Positions 33,774 to 45,890 are shown, counted from the first letter of the stretch. The stretch: DNA of 64,000 bases from Sabellastarte sp. h YS-2021 (GCA_964017235.1 OZ024936.1:56099028-56163027); one strand, 5' to 3'. The notes: generated by a model not told the origin, from the letters alone. Translations and numbers: made by a program.

Positions 33774-33775
33774 TA

Positions 33776-34620
33776 GTTGTGTAACCTCACTGTAAATACC
33801 TTGACTGTGTTATATAAACATAGTCCAGATGTTCTTCAGCCGAATGTTATGACAATTTGTGTAAGACAATTGCTGTCTTCTCAAATTCACACCAAAGAGT
33901 GCGTACTTCCTGTTAGATGGTTTTATAAGCTGGTCCCCGATCTCCGGTGACTGCTAAACCATGGATCGCAATCCTGGATCACCACAATATGATGTGATAT
34001 TGCCCTTTTCGAGTAAAAAATATCCCCAGATGCCCTATTTGTCTTGAAATGTAAACAAACTATGTAGGTGCCTAGGTGGTGTTTACTTGATATGTCATTT
34101 TACGTCACTTAATGACATAGTAGTAGTACTAACATTATTCAGCATTTGAGAACAACAAAAGGGGGGGGGGATATTGATTTAGTTCAGTATCTTTGTAGAA
34201 AAACTGGGAAGTGAATGATGTAAATGGAATTGGTTTGTGACATCAGATTTCATTGTATACTTAGTAAAAATACAACCGCAAGATATATAGTAATTTATTC
34301 TTTATAAAACTTATGTTTCTTTTTTGGCTAATTATATTAAAAGAGACTTTTCAAAAAACATTCTTCTCCTATACTTTTATAGTGCCTAATCTCTGCAAAG
34401 GCAGTTTTCTGCACTTTTGTATATAATTACTGCTAAATTAACAAAAATAAAAAATAAATAATTTCGATATAATAAACAAAACACTACTTTCTGGGCAATA
34501 TTGTATTTATGAAGCCCTTGGTTGTAATTGGCAATGCTCATGAATTTCCATGAAATATGCAAATTTTATCCTCAGGAAATACAGTTATATATTTTATCAA
34601 AGGCAAATAGATTTATAATA
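33776..34620. other. Stretch without recognised features
   Basis: No gene, terminal repeat pair or tandem array found. A G10 run lies near 34161-34170. Confidence 0.5.
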
Positions 34621-34628
34621 TTTATTAT

Positions 34629-34651
34629 GTCCACCCCACTGGGGGGTGGAC
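34629..34651. repeat. Terminal hairpin of satellite-bearing element
   Basis: 'gtccaccccactggggggtg' plus 'gac' forms a 9-10 bp stem with a short loop. It is preceded by 'tttattat' and followed by 'atattatttttgctttttcc', the same arrangement as at 40236, 52098 (inverted) and 62558. Confidence 0.8.
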
Positions 34652-35010
34652 ATATTATTTTTGCTTTTTCCGCCGTCCGGCGTCCCACTTGGTTTCCAGA
34701 CATTTTAGGCAACAGTTCTTATCCTATCTTACCAAATTTGGCATGCAGGTTTATTGGGTTAATAGCTTGTATGGGATTGCTTTTGGTGATGATAGCTCTA
34801 TAGCTAACTGAGTAATAGCTACTTTGCTACTTTTGAGTAGCTCTTTGGTTTCCAGACATTTTAAGGAATGCTATTAAGCCTAGCTTTCTGAAATTTGATA
34901 TGGAGGTTCATTGGGTTAATAGCTTGTATGGGATTGCTTTTGGGGGGAATTGCTTCATAGATGAGTGAGTAATTAATTAAATAAATGAGTAATTGGCTAT
35001 TTTGAATACT
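34652..35010 (+). repeat. Proximal part of the 169-bp satellite element
   Basis: Two diverged copies of a block with 'ggtttccagacattttaagg' and 'gttaatagcttgtatgggat' lie between the hairpin and the regular array. Confidence 0.7.
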
Positions 35011-35019
35011 GAAAAAGGC

Positions 35020-37118
35020 AAATGTGCTCATATCTCCTAAACCGTGCGAGATAGAGCGATTTCGTCGAAATTTTCGACCCACAGGGTATCTAAGGAATGT
35101 AATCTTTACAATTTTCAAAAAATTTTCCCCTCCCCAAAAATGGCGGCCATTTTGAATTTTCGAATTTTTGCCAAAAATGGCAAAACACAAATTTGCTTCT
35201 ATCTCCTTAACCGTGCGAGATAGAGCGATTTCGTCGAAATTTTCGACCCACAGGGTATCTAAGGAATGTAATCTTTACAATTTTCAAAAAATTTTCCCCT
35301 CCCCAAAAATGGCGGCCATTTTGAATTTTCGAATTTTTGCCAAAAATGGCAAAACACAAATTTGCTTCTATCTCCTTAACCGTGCGAGATAGAGCGATTT
35401 CGTCGAAATTTTCGACCCACAGGGTATCTAAGGAATGTAATCTTTACAATTTTCAAAAAATTTTCCCCTCCCCAAAAATGGCGGCCATTTTGAATTTTCG
35501 AATTTTTGCCAAAAATGGCAAAACACAAATTTGCTTCTATCTCCTTAACCGTGCGAGATAGAGCGATTTCGTCGAAATTTTCAACCCGCAGGGTATCTAA
35601 AGAATGTACTCTGCAATTTTCAAAAAATTTTCCCCTCCCCAAAAATGGCGGCCATTTTGAATTTTCGAATTTGTGCCAAAAATGGCAAAACACAAATTTG
35701 CTTCTATCTCCTTAACCGTGCGAGATATAGAGCTGAAAGGGATATCCGCATTATTCGTTCTCCGCTCTGCATTTTCCGTATTCGACTTTCAGCAAACAAA
35801 TATTCGGTATATGTATAATAATTGGGCTTCAAAATGCAAAATAGCACAATTAAGTATGATTTTTGTCCAATAACATAATAAATCATTAAAATTAAGGAAA
35901 ATATACCTCGTTTACTTAAGTTTTTAAGACAACTTTCATGCGGTTGTACCAACAACCGCATTTGGGTATTTCGGCAAAATAAATGGACAGTGCTAAAACA
36001 CACCAAACGAATATTCGAAAATTTCCGAATTCCGGGATGCGGATATTCGACCACGATTTTTGTCTTCTCTTTCAGCTCTAGCGAGATAGAGCGATTTCGT
36101 CGAAATTTTCGACCCACAGGGTATCTAAGGAATGTAATCTTTGCAATTTTCAAAAAATTTTCCCCTCCCCAAAAATGGCGGCCATTTTGAATTTTCGAAT
36201 TTTTGCCAAAAATGGCAAAACACAAATTTGCTTCTATCTCCTTAACCGTGCGACATAGAGCGATTTCGTCGAAATTTTCGACCCACAGGGTATCTAAGGA
36301 ATGTAATCTTTACAATTTAAAAAAAATTTTCCCCTCCCCAAAAATGGCGGCCATTTTGAATTTTCGAATTTTTGCCAAAAATGGCAAAACACAAATTTGC
36401 TTCTATCTCCTTAACCATGCGACATAGAGCGATTTCATCGAAATTTTCGACCTACAGGGTATCTAAGGAATGTAATCTTTACAATTTAAAAAAAATTTTC
36501 CCCTCCCCAAAAATGGCGGCCATTTTGAATTTTCGAATTTTTGCCAAAAATGGCAAAACACAAATTTGCTTCTATCTCCTTAACCGTGCGAGATAGAGCG
36601 ATTTTGTCGAAATTTTCAACCCACAGGGTACCTAAGGAATGTACTCTTTGCAATTTTCAAAAAATTTTCCCCTCCCAAAAATGGCGGCCATTTCGATTTT
36701 TCGAATTTTTGCCAAAAATGGCAAAACACAAAATTGCTTCTATCTCCTTAACTGTGCGAGATAGAGCGATTTCGTCGAAATTTTCGACCCACAGGGTATC
36801 TAAGAAATGTACTCTTTGCAATTTTCAAAAAATTTTCCCCTCCCCACATATGGCGGCCATTTTGAATTTTCGAATTTTTGCCCAAAATGGAAAAACACAA
36901 ATTTACCTTAACCGTGCAAAATGGAGTTAATTCGTTGAAATTTTCGACCCATAGGGTATCTAAGAAATGTACTCTTGGCAATTTTCAAAAAATTTTCCTT
37001 TTCCCAAAAATGGCGGCCATTTTGAATTTTCAAATTTTTGCCAAAAATAGAAAAACAGGAATTTGCTTCTATCTTCTTAACCGTGCAAGATAGAGTGATT
37101 TCGTCAAAATTTTCGACC
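35020..37118. repeat. 169-bp satellite, about 10 copies, interrupted by a MITE
   Basis: Strict 169-bp spacing, for example units whose 'atggcaaaacacaaatttgc' starts at 35176, 35345 and 35514, and again at 36211, 36380 and 36549. Each unit carries 'cgagatagagcgatttcgtc', 'gacccacagggtatctaagg', and 'aaaatggcggccattttgaa'. Because 169 is not a multiple of three, open frames appear in rotation in every copy and are not genes. Homogeneity is highest at 35.0-35.6 kb and falls after 36.6 kb. Confidence 0.95.
35728..36080. mobile_element. hAT-type MITE, 353 bp, 8-bp target duplication
   Basis: 'gcgagata' is duplicated at 35720-35727 and 36081-36088, and intact satellite units have it once. Ends are exact inverted repeats TAGAGCTGAAAG/CTTTCAGCTCTA, followed by a weaker inner repeat with 'atccgcat'. 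An 8-bp duplication and TAGAG ends are typical of hAT elements. No coding capacity. Confidence 0.92.
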
Positions 37119-37129
37119 CAACCAATGCA

Positions 37130-38040
37130 AAAAGGCATGAAGCTGAAATAATTTACATCTACACTAACAAATATTTAAGCATCATTGATATATTTTACAA
37201 ATGAAACAGGGTCTTGTAAGACTACTGTACAATTTTGGCAAAAGGTTCATGGGTGGACATTACACATGATAATGTGTGTTCTTCTATGCTATCCTGTTTC
37301 TATTCGCACCTACTATCAACAGGGCGTCCTATTTCTAGTTTTACAATACAAAGCACTACATAATTTATTAAATTGACCTTTATGTAATCCATAATCACTG
37401 ACATTATGCGTTAGTTAAGCAGCAAATATAAGAAGACATGCCTAAACTATTTTTACTTTTGGAGGTTATAAAATAAGTTAACCATGTCCATGCCTATTAA
37501 CATAAAATCATGTGCTTTGTCTTGCCACAACATGGAAAAAACAGCCTTCAAAAGTAACTTTAAAAGTTAATAATATAAAAGTATTAGAAAATAATTTTAG
37601 ACGCACACCAGAGAATGTTATTTGCGATGTTTGTTGAAAGATCACAACAGTTATTCAGTTTATTTGTAAAATTATTAAGTTAAAGAGGGAAAAAGAAAAA
37701 TAGAAATACCCTTAATATTGATTTTAATTTACCTTCGATAATAGATAACCATTTGTAAAATAAAAGCACTTTACACACAGAAATCGAATCAAATAAAAAA
37801 AATAATAATAATTTAAAATATTTATCCTATTACATTTGTTCTTATCAAATAGAGAACATATTTTATAATCTTAAGTTTAAAATACCATAGGGAATGATGA
37901 AAGAAACAAAATTGGAATAAAATACATAAGACCATCGAAAACCAGCAATGCAAGGATATTACTTCGAATAAGAGGCTAAACTGTTAAATTTGAGACAGCC
38001 CAAAAGAAAGACTCCTCAAAGGTAGAAAAGCAGTTAATAT
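37130..38040. other. AT-rich stretch without recognised features
   Basis: No gene, tandem array or inverted pair found. Confidence 0.5.
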
Positions 38041-38059
38041 CTGACAGCGAATATGTTGA

Positions 38060-39000
38060 AGCCCAGGATTCAAATTATACAGTAAATTCCACATTACTAC
38101 TGGATAAATGAGCTGAATTAGAAAGCATAAGGTCAAAAGAGCTAAAAGGGCAGTTAGTAAGATCTCGGTTACAATGGCTGCAAGATGGAGAAAAACCATC
38201 AAAATATTTTTCAAATCTGGAAAATAACAACTTTATCAAAAAAAAAAAAAAAAACAATAAGAAAAGTAAGATTAAATAATGGAGAAGTAATAACAGATCA
38301 GGAAGGTATATAAAGCCAGGTACAACAGTATTATTGCAACCTTTTTGCAAATAAAGATGACACCCTGTAAAGTATAAATTTTGAAAATTAGGTATTAAAT
38401 CAAGTACAGGAATCCCAGAAGAGGACATTGGTATACCAGTAACTGTAGATGAAGTAGGACAAGATCTCAAGAAAATGAAATCAAGCAAATCGCCAGGTAT
38501 TGATGGTATAACAGTTGAATTTGTTAAATTATTTTGGCATCATCTAAAATACTTCATTATAAATGCACTAACTGTGGATTTTCAAAGGGATGTCTGACAG
38601 TGTCACTTCGGCAATGTATGATAACATGCCTACCAAAAGCTAAAAATGATTGATCTTTAATAAAAAATTGGCGTCTCATTTTCTTGCTGAGTGTAATTTA
38701 CAAGTAAGCATCAGGAACCATAGCGGAACAACTTAAGAAAGCCTTGAATTACTTCATTTGAGACTGTCAAACTGGTATCATAAAGGGAAGGTATATAAGT
38801 GAATATACCAGATTGATGTATGATCTTTTACATTTAGCAGAAGATAAAAATATACCAGGATTACTTATGTTAATAGATTTCGAGAAAGCGTTTGATTCGC
38901 TTTCATAAAAATTTCTGTAGTGTCCTCAAATTTTTTGGAAATAGTAAAAACTTTATACAATGGATAAACTTTTTAATACAGAAATAACTGCATAGGTCAT
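38060..39000 (+). pseudogene. Decayed L1/Tx1-like LINE, RT region
   Basis: Across several frames one reads QLVRSRLQWLQDGEKPSKYF, then a linker, KKMKSSKSPGIDGITVEF, NWRLIFLLSVIYK, QTGIIKGRYISE and LLMLIDFEKAFDS. These are the N-terminal RT blocks (RxRxxWxxxGEKxTxYF, KSPGxDG, NWRPISLL, QxGFxxGR, IDFEKAFD) of L1/Tx1-type LINEs. Many stops and frameshifts, plus an A16 run at 38239, show it is old. It matches the minus-strand LINE at 40.6-47.8 kb only as a relative. Confidence 0.8.
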
Positions 39001-39289
39001 GCAGTGTGTTTTTTTTTTGTCAAAACCAATAAAAACTAGAGATTGCGTCTCGATGTAGTGTATCCCTGGACGGGACATGGTTGAAGTGTGACATACAGAG
39101 TATTATGGTTGACACAAAGATACCCCTGTGGGGAGGGGGCCTAAGTTTTATGGGAGCAATTTGTACTGACACTAAGTAAACAAAATGTTTGCTTAATGCA
39201 AAATACAAATGTAACTAGACGTAGTGCATTGGAGAACCGATGCAAATTGTATCTACCAGAAAGAAAACTCTCCAATCAACCATCACTTA

Positions 39290-39755
39290 ACCTTGAAGGA
39301 GGAGCCCAAGGTAAAATCTGACCACATCATAAGATTCTTAGCCTGTGATTTCCAATAGGTTGGTGTGACATTGCAAACCTCTAGGAACACGAATAAGCGA
39401 GTTATAAGCACTTTTAATTTTGGCTATCCTCATTTGACCTTGAAAGAGGGGCCAAAGCTCAAAGCTGATCACATCAAAAGATTCCCAGGGCATGATTTCC
39501 TATAGGATGCTTTCACATTACAAACCTCTAGGACCAAGAAAAAGTGATTTATAAGCACTTTAGATTTTGCTATCCTTGTTTGACCTCGAAGGAAGGGCCC
39601 AAGGTCAAATCTGACCATGTCAAAAGATTCCCAGTCCATGATTTCCTATAGGTTGGTTTCACATTGCAAACCTCTAGGACCAATAATAAGCGAGATATAA
39701 GCACTTTTAAGTTTGGTATCCTTGTTTGACCTTGAAGGAGGGGTCCAAGGTCCTC
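39290..39755. repeat. Tandem array, ~146-bp unit, about 3 copies
   Basis: 'gatttccta(t)aggttggt' occurs at 39347, 39494 and 39640 (spacings 147 and 146). Each unit has 'cattgcaaacctctagga', 'gatataagcacttttaa' and 'tttgaccttgaaggaggg'. Unrelated in sequence to the 146-bp satellite at 51 and 63 kb. Confidence 0.85.
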
Positions 39756-39774
39756 CTTCAGTTACAGAGCATTG

Positions 39775-39889
39775 CTGAGTGGACTTTTTCTTAAGGATCC
39801 TGTCCATCCACATAAGTTTTATAGCACTTATATGGTTCTTTATATTTACCATTCACAAACCAAAATTGTTGTAATCTTGGGTAACTAGA
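39775..39889 (-). mobile_element. Short internal fragment of the adjacent LINE
   Basis: 'tgagtggactttttcttaag' to 'gttgtaatcttgggtaac' is nearly identical to 41820-41932 inside LINE ORF2, on the same strand. It is cut at both ends, so it is a rearranged piece and not a normal 5' truncation. 'agttacagagcattgct' beside it recurs inverted near 40183. Confidence 0.85.
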
Positions 39890-40235
39890 TAAGACTGACA
39901 GGTAGTTGGACAAATCTTGTTGGGAAAGTCTTTGTATCTATAGTCACATTCGACCAGCTAGCAGGTCCTGACAGTAGGCTGGCTGTCTGGTCTAGTAGGT
40001 TGAGACAGTCATCTCACCGGGACCAATGACTGGTATATGAATTTCTCTGTAACCAATTTCCTTGGGCAGTAACTGGTTGGTCTAAGACGGCCAATTGGAC
40101 CCTTAAAAGGCTTCTGCTGGTCTGTTAGCCAGTCCTTTGAACCTGCCCAGTACCAGGGCCCAACCGGTTATAGGTGAAGCAATGCTCTGTAACCAGTTCC
40201 TGGTGGCTCCACAGTTCTCCTAGGATTTATTTATT

Positions 40236-40264
40236 ATCTCCCGTCCGGCTCGCCGGCGGGAGAT
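40236..40264. repeat. Terminal hairpin ('atctcccg...')
   Basis: 'atctcccgtccggctcgccg' plus 'gcgggagat' forms a stem of about 12 bp. Preceded by 'tttatttatt' and followed by 'tataatttgcacc', then a GT-rich tract (40279-40323). Confidence 0.8.
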
Positions 40265-40278
40265 TATAATTTGCACCA

Positions 40279-40323
40279 TGTGTGTGTGTGCGTGCATGGG
40301 TGTGTGCGTGCGTGCGTGTGTGT
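40279..40323. repeat. GT-rich microsatellite
   Basis: Interrupted (TG)n/(CGTG)n run of about 45 bp. Confidence 0.9.
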
Positions 40324-40474
40324 ACAGTCCCATGGGTCAAAGTGGGGTTATAAAATTTCAATGTTGTGTATTTTTAAGCGCGAGCCTCAATAGAGCTTGC
40401 ACTTCTAGGAATAACTTTTTTTTTTGTTTTGTCTCCGGACTTTCATGAATTTTGGCGCAGTGTGATGAGTATTT

Positions 40475-40560
40475 GTCTGCTCACTGAAATTAAGTGGCAG
40501 TGGGCTACATTAGTACTGGGATGGGTGACCATTTGAGTTCTAGACCAGCTGTGGGATGTG
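40475..40560 (+). repeat. 5S rRNA-derived fragment
   Basis: 'gtctgctcactgaaattaag' followed by 'ttagtactgggatgggtgac' aligns with the internal promoter half of animal 5S rRNA (GTCTGATCTCGGAAGCTAAG and TTAGTACTTGGATGGGAGAC, from memory). It is too diverged to be a functional 5S gene. It may be the head of a 5S-derived SINE. It sits between the 40236 hairpin and the poly(A) end of the LINE. Confidence 0.6.
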
Positions 40561-40748
40561 TCTGTGTTGGAATCTCTAAGTGACACTAGACTTTTGTAAA
40601 TTCTTTTTTTTTTTTTTTTCAGCATTTTCAATTTATACAAAACACAAAAACAAAAAAATAAACATAAAATATACATGTATACACAAATTGCTGTTCTAAA
40701 TTAAGTTGAATGAAAGTAACAGTGGATACACGGATACAATAAACACTT

Positions 40749-43700
40749 TCATAATATTTTTTTCATTTGAAACCAAATTTTATTAAATTTCTCCTCATTC
40801 AGTTCAAGTTTTGCTGCCAATTTGTGTTCGTTATACATAATTTGTATGTTATTTAATACATCTTTAATCCGGAGTTCACACGACTTCCTGGAAGCATTGT
40901 ATATATATATTTTTGTTACTAATATTATTTGATTTATAGCATTTGAATTGTTATTGCAAACAGTATATCCCAATAAAATATCAGTTGGGGATAAATTTAC
41001 CAAAAAGCCAGTGGAATTTAATATTTTTGTCTGCAATTCGTTCCAGAAATTTTTCACATTTGGGCAATCATAGAATAAGTGATGCAATGATTCTACTTCT
41101 GAGAAACATGACAAACATAGTGGAGAATTTCAAATTCTAATTTTGTGTAGAAGTTTCTGTGTGCCCAGTATTCGGTATAAAATTCTATATTGGAACCACT
41201 TATGAAACGGGTCTTTATAATTTTTCCAGCAAATTCTGAAAAAATTTTGCCAGGTGTTATTATTGAAGGTCAAATCGAGTTCATGGTGCCATTTATTTTT
41301 AAAAGTCAGATCCAAATTTGTTTTATTTAAAATATTATAAATCCCTTTCATTCCATATTGGTTAGTGAATATAAATGCAAGTTGTGTAGGCATACAAGGA
41401 CGAGTCAATTTTGTAAAGTCGCCCTTTATCTCTTGGTATTTTAATAATATTCCAATCAAAATTTTAATTTTGTGGTAATGAAGAAAGTTTATTTTTAGGG
41501 CATATTTTTGCTCCAATTCATGTTGACTTAAAATGCTTCCATTACTTCCCAGGATATCAGCAACATACGTTATGCCATGTTTGTACCAATTTAGAAAGAA
41601 TAATGGAGTGTCAGAAATATCTGGATTATGCCATAAAACAGAGGCCAATATTTCACTTCTGTTGCTTATAGTTTTCTTTTGTATAAGCATTTGCCAGCAT
41701 AAAAATACTTCCTGCCAAAACTGATTATGTGTGTTTTTAATTAAGTTCTTTAACCAACTCAATCCAAAATTGCAAAAGCAAGAAAGATTAGAAATTGAAT
41801 GCTCAACAATATTACATATCTGAGTGGACTTTTTCTTAAGGATCCTGTCCATCCACATAAGTTTTATAGCACTTATATGGTTCTTTATATTTACCATTCA
41901 CAAACCAAAATTGTTGTAATCTTGGGTAACACACAAACGCTTTATTTTATCAGGCTTACCATTCCAAAGATAATTAAAAAGTAGCTCATTTAACTTTTTG
42001 ATAAACTTGGTGATGGAATAGAAGCAAAAAGATAATTAAATTGAGATAGAATAAAGGTTTTAATAATTGTTATCCGTCCTAAAGGTGTTAAAGATCTACG
42101 TTTCCAAATATCAATAATTTTTTTTGATTTTTCGAGGTATAGAGAATAATTTAAGGCAGGAATATCTTCAAGATCAACTGAAAACAATACTCCAAGCAAA
42201 TTAAATCGGTCAGTACCCCATTCTAGTCTATAAGATACAGGCAGCTTTTCAGAACTATGTTTCTTGTCCCCTATCCATATAACTTTTGTTTTTGTGGTAT
42301 TCATTTTCAAGCCTGAATAGGTTCCAAATATTTCTATTGTATTTAATGCAGCCTCAAGAGATCTTTCTGAACCATCTAAAATTAAAGTTGTATCGTCTGC
42401 AAACTGTAAGAGCTTAATCTCTTCTGTTCCTATTTGTAAACCTTTGGCATCAATATTTTGATAAATCCAATAATACAACACTTGACCACAAAGAATATAA
42501 AGATATGCAGCTATTGGGTCACCTTGTTTACACCCGCACTCTATTTGTTAAAAATCAGACTTTACTCCCGCTTGCATGACTGAAGCACAAATATCAGTAT
42601 TTAGAAGTTTAACCCAGCGTATGAATTCTGGTCCAAAGCCAAAATATTCCAAAACATTATACAAAAATTTCCAAGATATAGAGTCAAAAGCTTTTTCAAA
42701 ATTTATCAACATCAATAACCCCTTGATTCTTTTCCTTTCTGTATATTCCATCAGATCGTATATTAAACGCAAAGATTCTCCAATATAGCGACCCGGTACA
42801 AAGCCAGTCTGAGATTTAGACACCAAAATATCCAAGACTTTTTTTAATCTATTGGCTATTACTGAGGATATAAGTTTATATAAAACGGACAATAAAGAAA
42901 TGGGACACCAATTCTTTAGATATTGCCGAGGTTTATCACCTTTAGGAATACAATTAATTAGAGACTGTCTCCATGTTGTTGAGAGTTTCCCCTTACTATA
43001 GCAATAGTTTGCAACTCTTAGAATCAAAAATTTTAATTTACTCCAAACATCTTGAAAAAAGGAGTTTTATTATTTTTCATATTTTTTAAAGCAGTGTTTA
43101 ACTCTTCTAACAATATTGGACCTTCGAGAGATTGAGCATGAGTATATGACAATTTTTGTACAAAATTTTCATTAAGAATTCGTTCAAGGTCAATATCTTC
43201 AATTAAACTATCTCTGCTACGGAAGAGTTCACTGTAGTAATCTTTTATTTTATTCAAAATGTCTTTTTGTTCAGTAACAGATTCACCATTTTCCATAGAA
43301 ATTTTTCGAATAGTTTTATCCAGATAATTTTTACGCTCCAAGTTACAAAAATATTGAGTAGGCTTTTCTCCAGATCGAAGGGTCTGAGCTCTTGATCGAA
43401 TCACTTGGCCGTTAAGCTTTTTTTCACGAATTGTTAATAATTCAACTTTTAGCTTCTCTAATGTGTTGGATATTTCAGCTTCATTCTCTTTTAAGTTTCT
43501 AATTCCGAAATTCTTTTAATCAAATTCTGTTCACGAATATTTGTAGATTTTTTTAGGGAACTAGCAAATTTTATTGTTTTTGCTCTTATTCTATACAGTA
43601 GCAATTCGAGAAACAAGTCTACATCAATAGTGAAAGTTAGGTCAGTATCATTAGTCATTTCTATATAGTCAAAACTGTAGACTGGTACTATGAATTCCTG

Positions 43701-44767
43701 GCGTGTCTTTTGTATTGTGTCATTAATTAGGTCTATATATTCAACATTTTTAAGAAGCTCACAGTTTAAGTTCCAGATTCCCTTTCCTTGGAGAAATTTG
43801 CTTATTTCTATATTTATTTCATGCAATGAATGGTCTGTTCTGTATCCAGGTAAAATTTGACACTTTGATATAAAATCAAGGAAACAATTTGAAACATTGA
43901 AATAATCTAATCGTGCTTGCTTAATAGGATTTTTTCTTCTCCAAGTATATCGCCGTGTTTCTGGATGAAAATGTCTAAAACTGTCAACCAAGTTATGGAG
44001 CCTTATTACATCAAGAAAGTAAAACCTGGATTTAGGGTTATTGATGTTGATATAATTATAACAATCCTTATTTGGGTCGATTTTGTTTATTTGGGGTTTT
44101 ACGTCGCTTTCAACACTGTACAGGTCATATCACGACGGGTAGTTTGAAGGGCAGAGGAAACCAGTACGTATAGTTCGCTAGGGTTCTGTACTGTAAACTG
44201 CCGACCAACGGCAAGCAACTACCAGCTTTCCCACTTACGGCCATGACGGGGATCGAACCCCGGCCGCAGAGGTGGGAGGCGAGAGTGTTACCACTCTGCC
44301 ACCGTAGCCCCCTTATTTGGGTCGAGTACTAAGTTAAAATCACCACAGATCACTAAATGGTCCAAGTTATTTTCAGTAATCAGGTCATCAATCGAGCGAA
44401 AGAAACTAGGAGTATCATTATTCGGGGCATATATGTTAATCAGTCGGAACGTTCTAGAGTTTATATTTAAATCAGCATATACAAGGTTACCTTCATTGTC
44501 CGACTTTGTATCAATAATTTGATAGTTAAAATGATTTCTTAATATAATAACTACTCCGCGAGAGTTTGTTCTAGTTCCGCTTAACAGACATTTTGATTCC
44601 ATCATTAGACTTAAATCATTTTCATCTTGTTTGGTCAAGTGAGTATCTTGTAGACAGAGTATATTTGGATCGAGTCTAGAAAGATAATTCCAGACATCCA
44701 GCCTCTTTGTCTTGTCTCTTAAGCCCTGACAGTTTACAGACACTATTTTTATTTGTTCACCTATCAT
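40749..44767 (-). pseudogene. LINE ORF2: APE endonuclease, reverse transcriptase, C-terminal Cys region (broken)
   Basis: Starts at MIGEQIKIVSVNCQGLRDK. The endonuclease shows NILCLQDTHL, VVIILRN, LINIYAPN and VICGDFN, then after a SINE (44081-44310) YTWRR and LDYFNVS, i.e. the APE-type motifs. The linker has SRAQTLRSGEKPTQYF. RT blocks follow: QSLINCIPKGDKPRQYLKNW, QTGFVPGRYIGES, LMLINFEKAFDS (first Asp changed to Asn), CGCKQGDPIAAYL and LLQFADDTTLIL (catalytic DD present). The KSPGxDG block near 43055 is partly deleted. The C terminus ends with a Cys/His cluster ESLHHLFYDCPNVK..W. Stops or frameshifts lie near 43030, 42548, 41990, 41900 and 41120. ORF2 cuts target DNA and primes reverse transcription from the nick. 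Confidence 0.85.
44081..44310 (-). mobile_element. SINE (family B) inserted in LINE ORF2, 15-bp target duplication
   Basis: The perfect duplication 'ccttatttgggtcga' lies at 44066-44080 and 44311-44325. On the minus strand it starts GGGGGCTACGGTGGCAGAGT and has an intact B-box GGTTCGATCCC, ending 'gcgacgtaaaaccccaaata' plus 'aacaaaa'. It is the same family as 24367-24597 and better preserved. It splits the endonuclease domain right after VICGDFNLVLDPNK and supplies the false C terminus ATVAEW. Confidence 0.97.
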
Positions 44768-44769
44768 AA

Positions 44770-45890
44770 TTAGATCTAAAATCAACTAGAAAAAGCTTCT
44801 GAACCACAAACTGGCAGGCAATAGTAGTTTTACTCAATAAAAGTAATGATCCTTTGTTTTGAATAGTAAAAGGAAAATAAATATCGGGGTTAATGTATCC
44901 ATGTTTTAGGTCATAAATTAGTATACGTAAACAGCATTTCAAAAAATAAAACATTTTAAAAAATAATCTTACACTAGTTGTGAACATATGTACAAAAGGA
45001 AAGTGGCATTCATGAGAAACCATAATAAGCAATATAATGCTCACATCATATATATTTTTTGTGCCAGATATTTACAGAGCTCAATGACGACAGATGGATT
45101 TTAGGCACTGACTGATAAATAATCAATGTTTCGGAGTATTTAAAACCTTTTCTGTCTCCAAATAAATGTGCACTATTCAAATAATAATTGGATCATCATT
45201 AACTATAATTTTTTTTTGGCCCTCAATAAAGGTGCACTGCTCAAAAATAATTGTCACAGTATATCTGAATTATTTGAAAAAATTAAAAGACATATAATCG
45301 ATCAACAGTAACTAAACAGTGTGAAAGCTTTTCCTTATTTAGTCCCAAAATATAATACAAGGAGATGTGATAACACATTGTATAAAGCAATTTAATATTT
45401 TCCAAAAACAATTAAATTTAGTTAAAACACTTCAGCAACACAATGATGATGGATGATTATGACATCAATAAAAATTGAATTCAGAGAATTGTTGATCTCT
45501 TTTAAGACAACTCAGTCAAAGTAAGGTTAATAATTTACATGAAGTCTGTGTAATGTGTCACTTGGAGAGATACTGCAAAGGTGCAAGTGCAATCGGTAAT
45601 CTAAATATCATATTCAATGATAGAAGAAAGGTACACCTATAATCCCCGACAATATTAGACTAGTATTCAGATGTAATGTAATTAGATAGATCAGTCTCCA
45701 GTTTTGAAATACTTATTGCATAGTTTTGGTTCAGGGTCCATTAGACATTGTACACTCAAATATCAAAATTAATGTTTTCAACAAATTTATTGCAAACTGT
45801 TTCAAGTCCAGGACTATCCTTTCACTCAAGTATCAAAATTATGTTTTCAACAAATTTATTGCCAACTATTTCAAGTCCAGCACTATCCTT
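44770..45890 (-). other. Inter-ORF region of the LINE
   Basis: No coding signal I trust. It contains a two-copy 65-bp direct repeat (45763-45828 and 45829-45893, 'gttttcaacaaatttattgc') and a diverged repeat with 'gtgcact' and 'caaa.aataattg' at 45165 and 45228. Confidence 0.6.

Noticed and set aside
34528-34803. Open frame of 91 residues on plus
   Set aside because: It crosses the 34629 hairpin and proximal repeat block; composition fits noncoding repeat.
35168-37093. Repeated 74-residue open frames (MPKMAKHKFAS...) on both strands
   Set aside because: They recur with the 169-bp satellite unit, rotate through frames and reflect sequence periodicity, not genes.
38239-38255. Poly(A) tail marking the 3' end of a retrocopy
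   Set aside because: The A run lies inside the RT coding region of the decayed LINE, with matching RT blocks on both sides.
40475-40560. Functional 5S rRNA gene
   Set aside because: Only the internal part aligns, with many changes and no intact ends.
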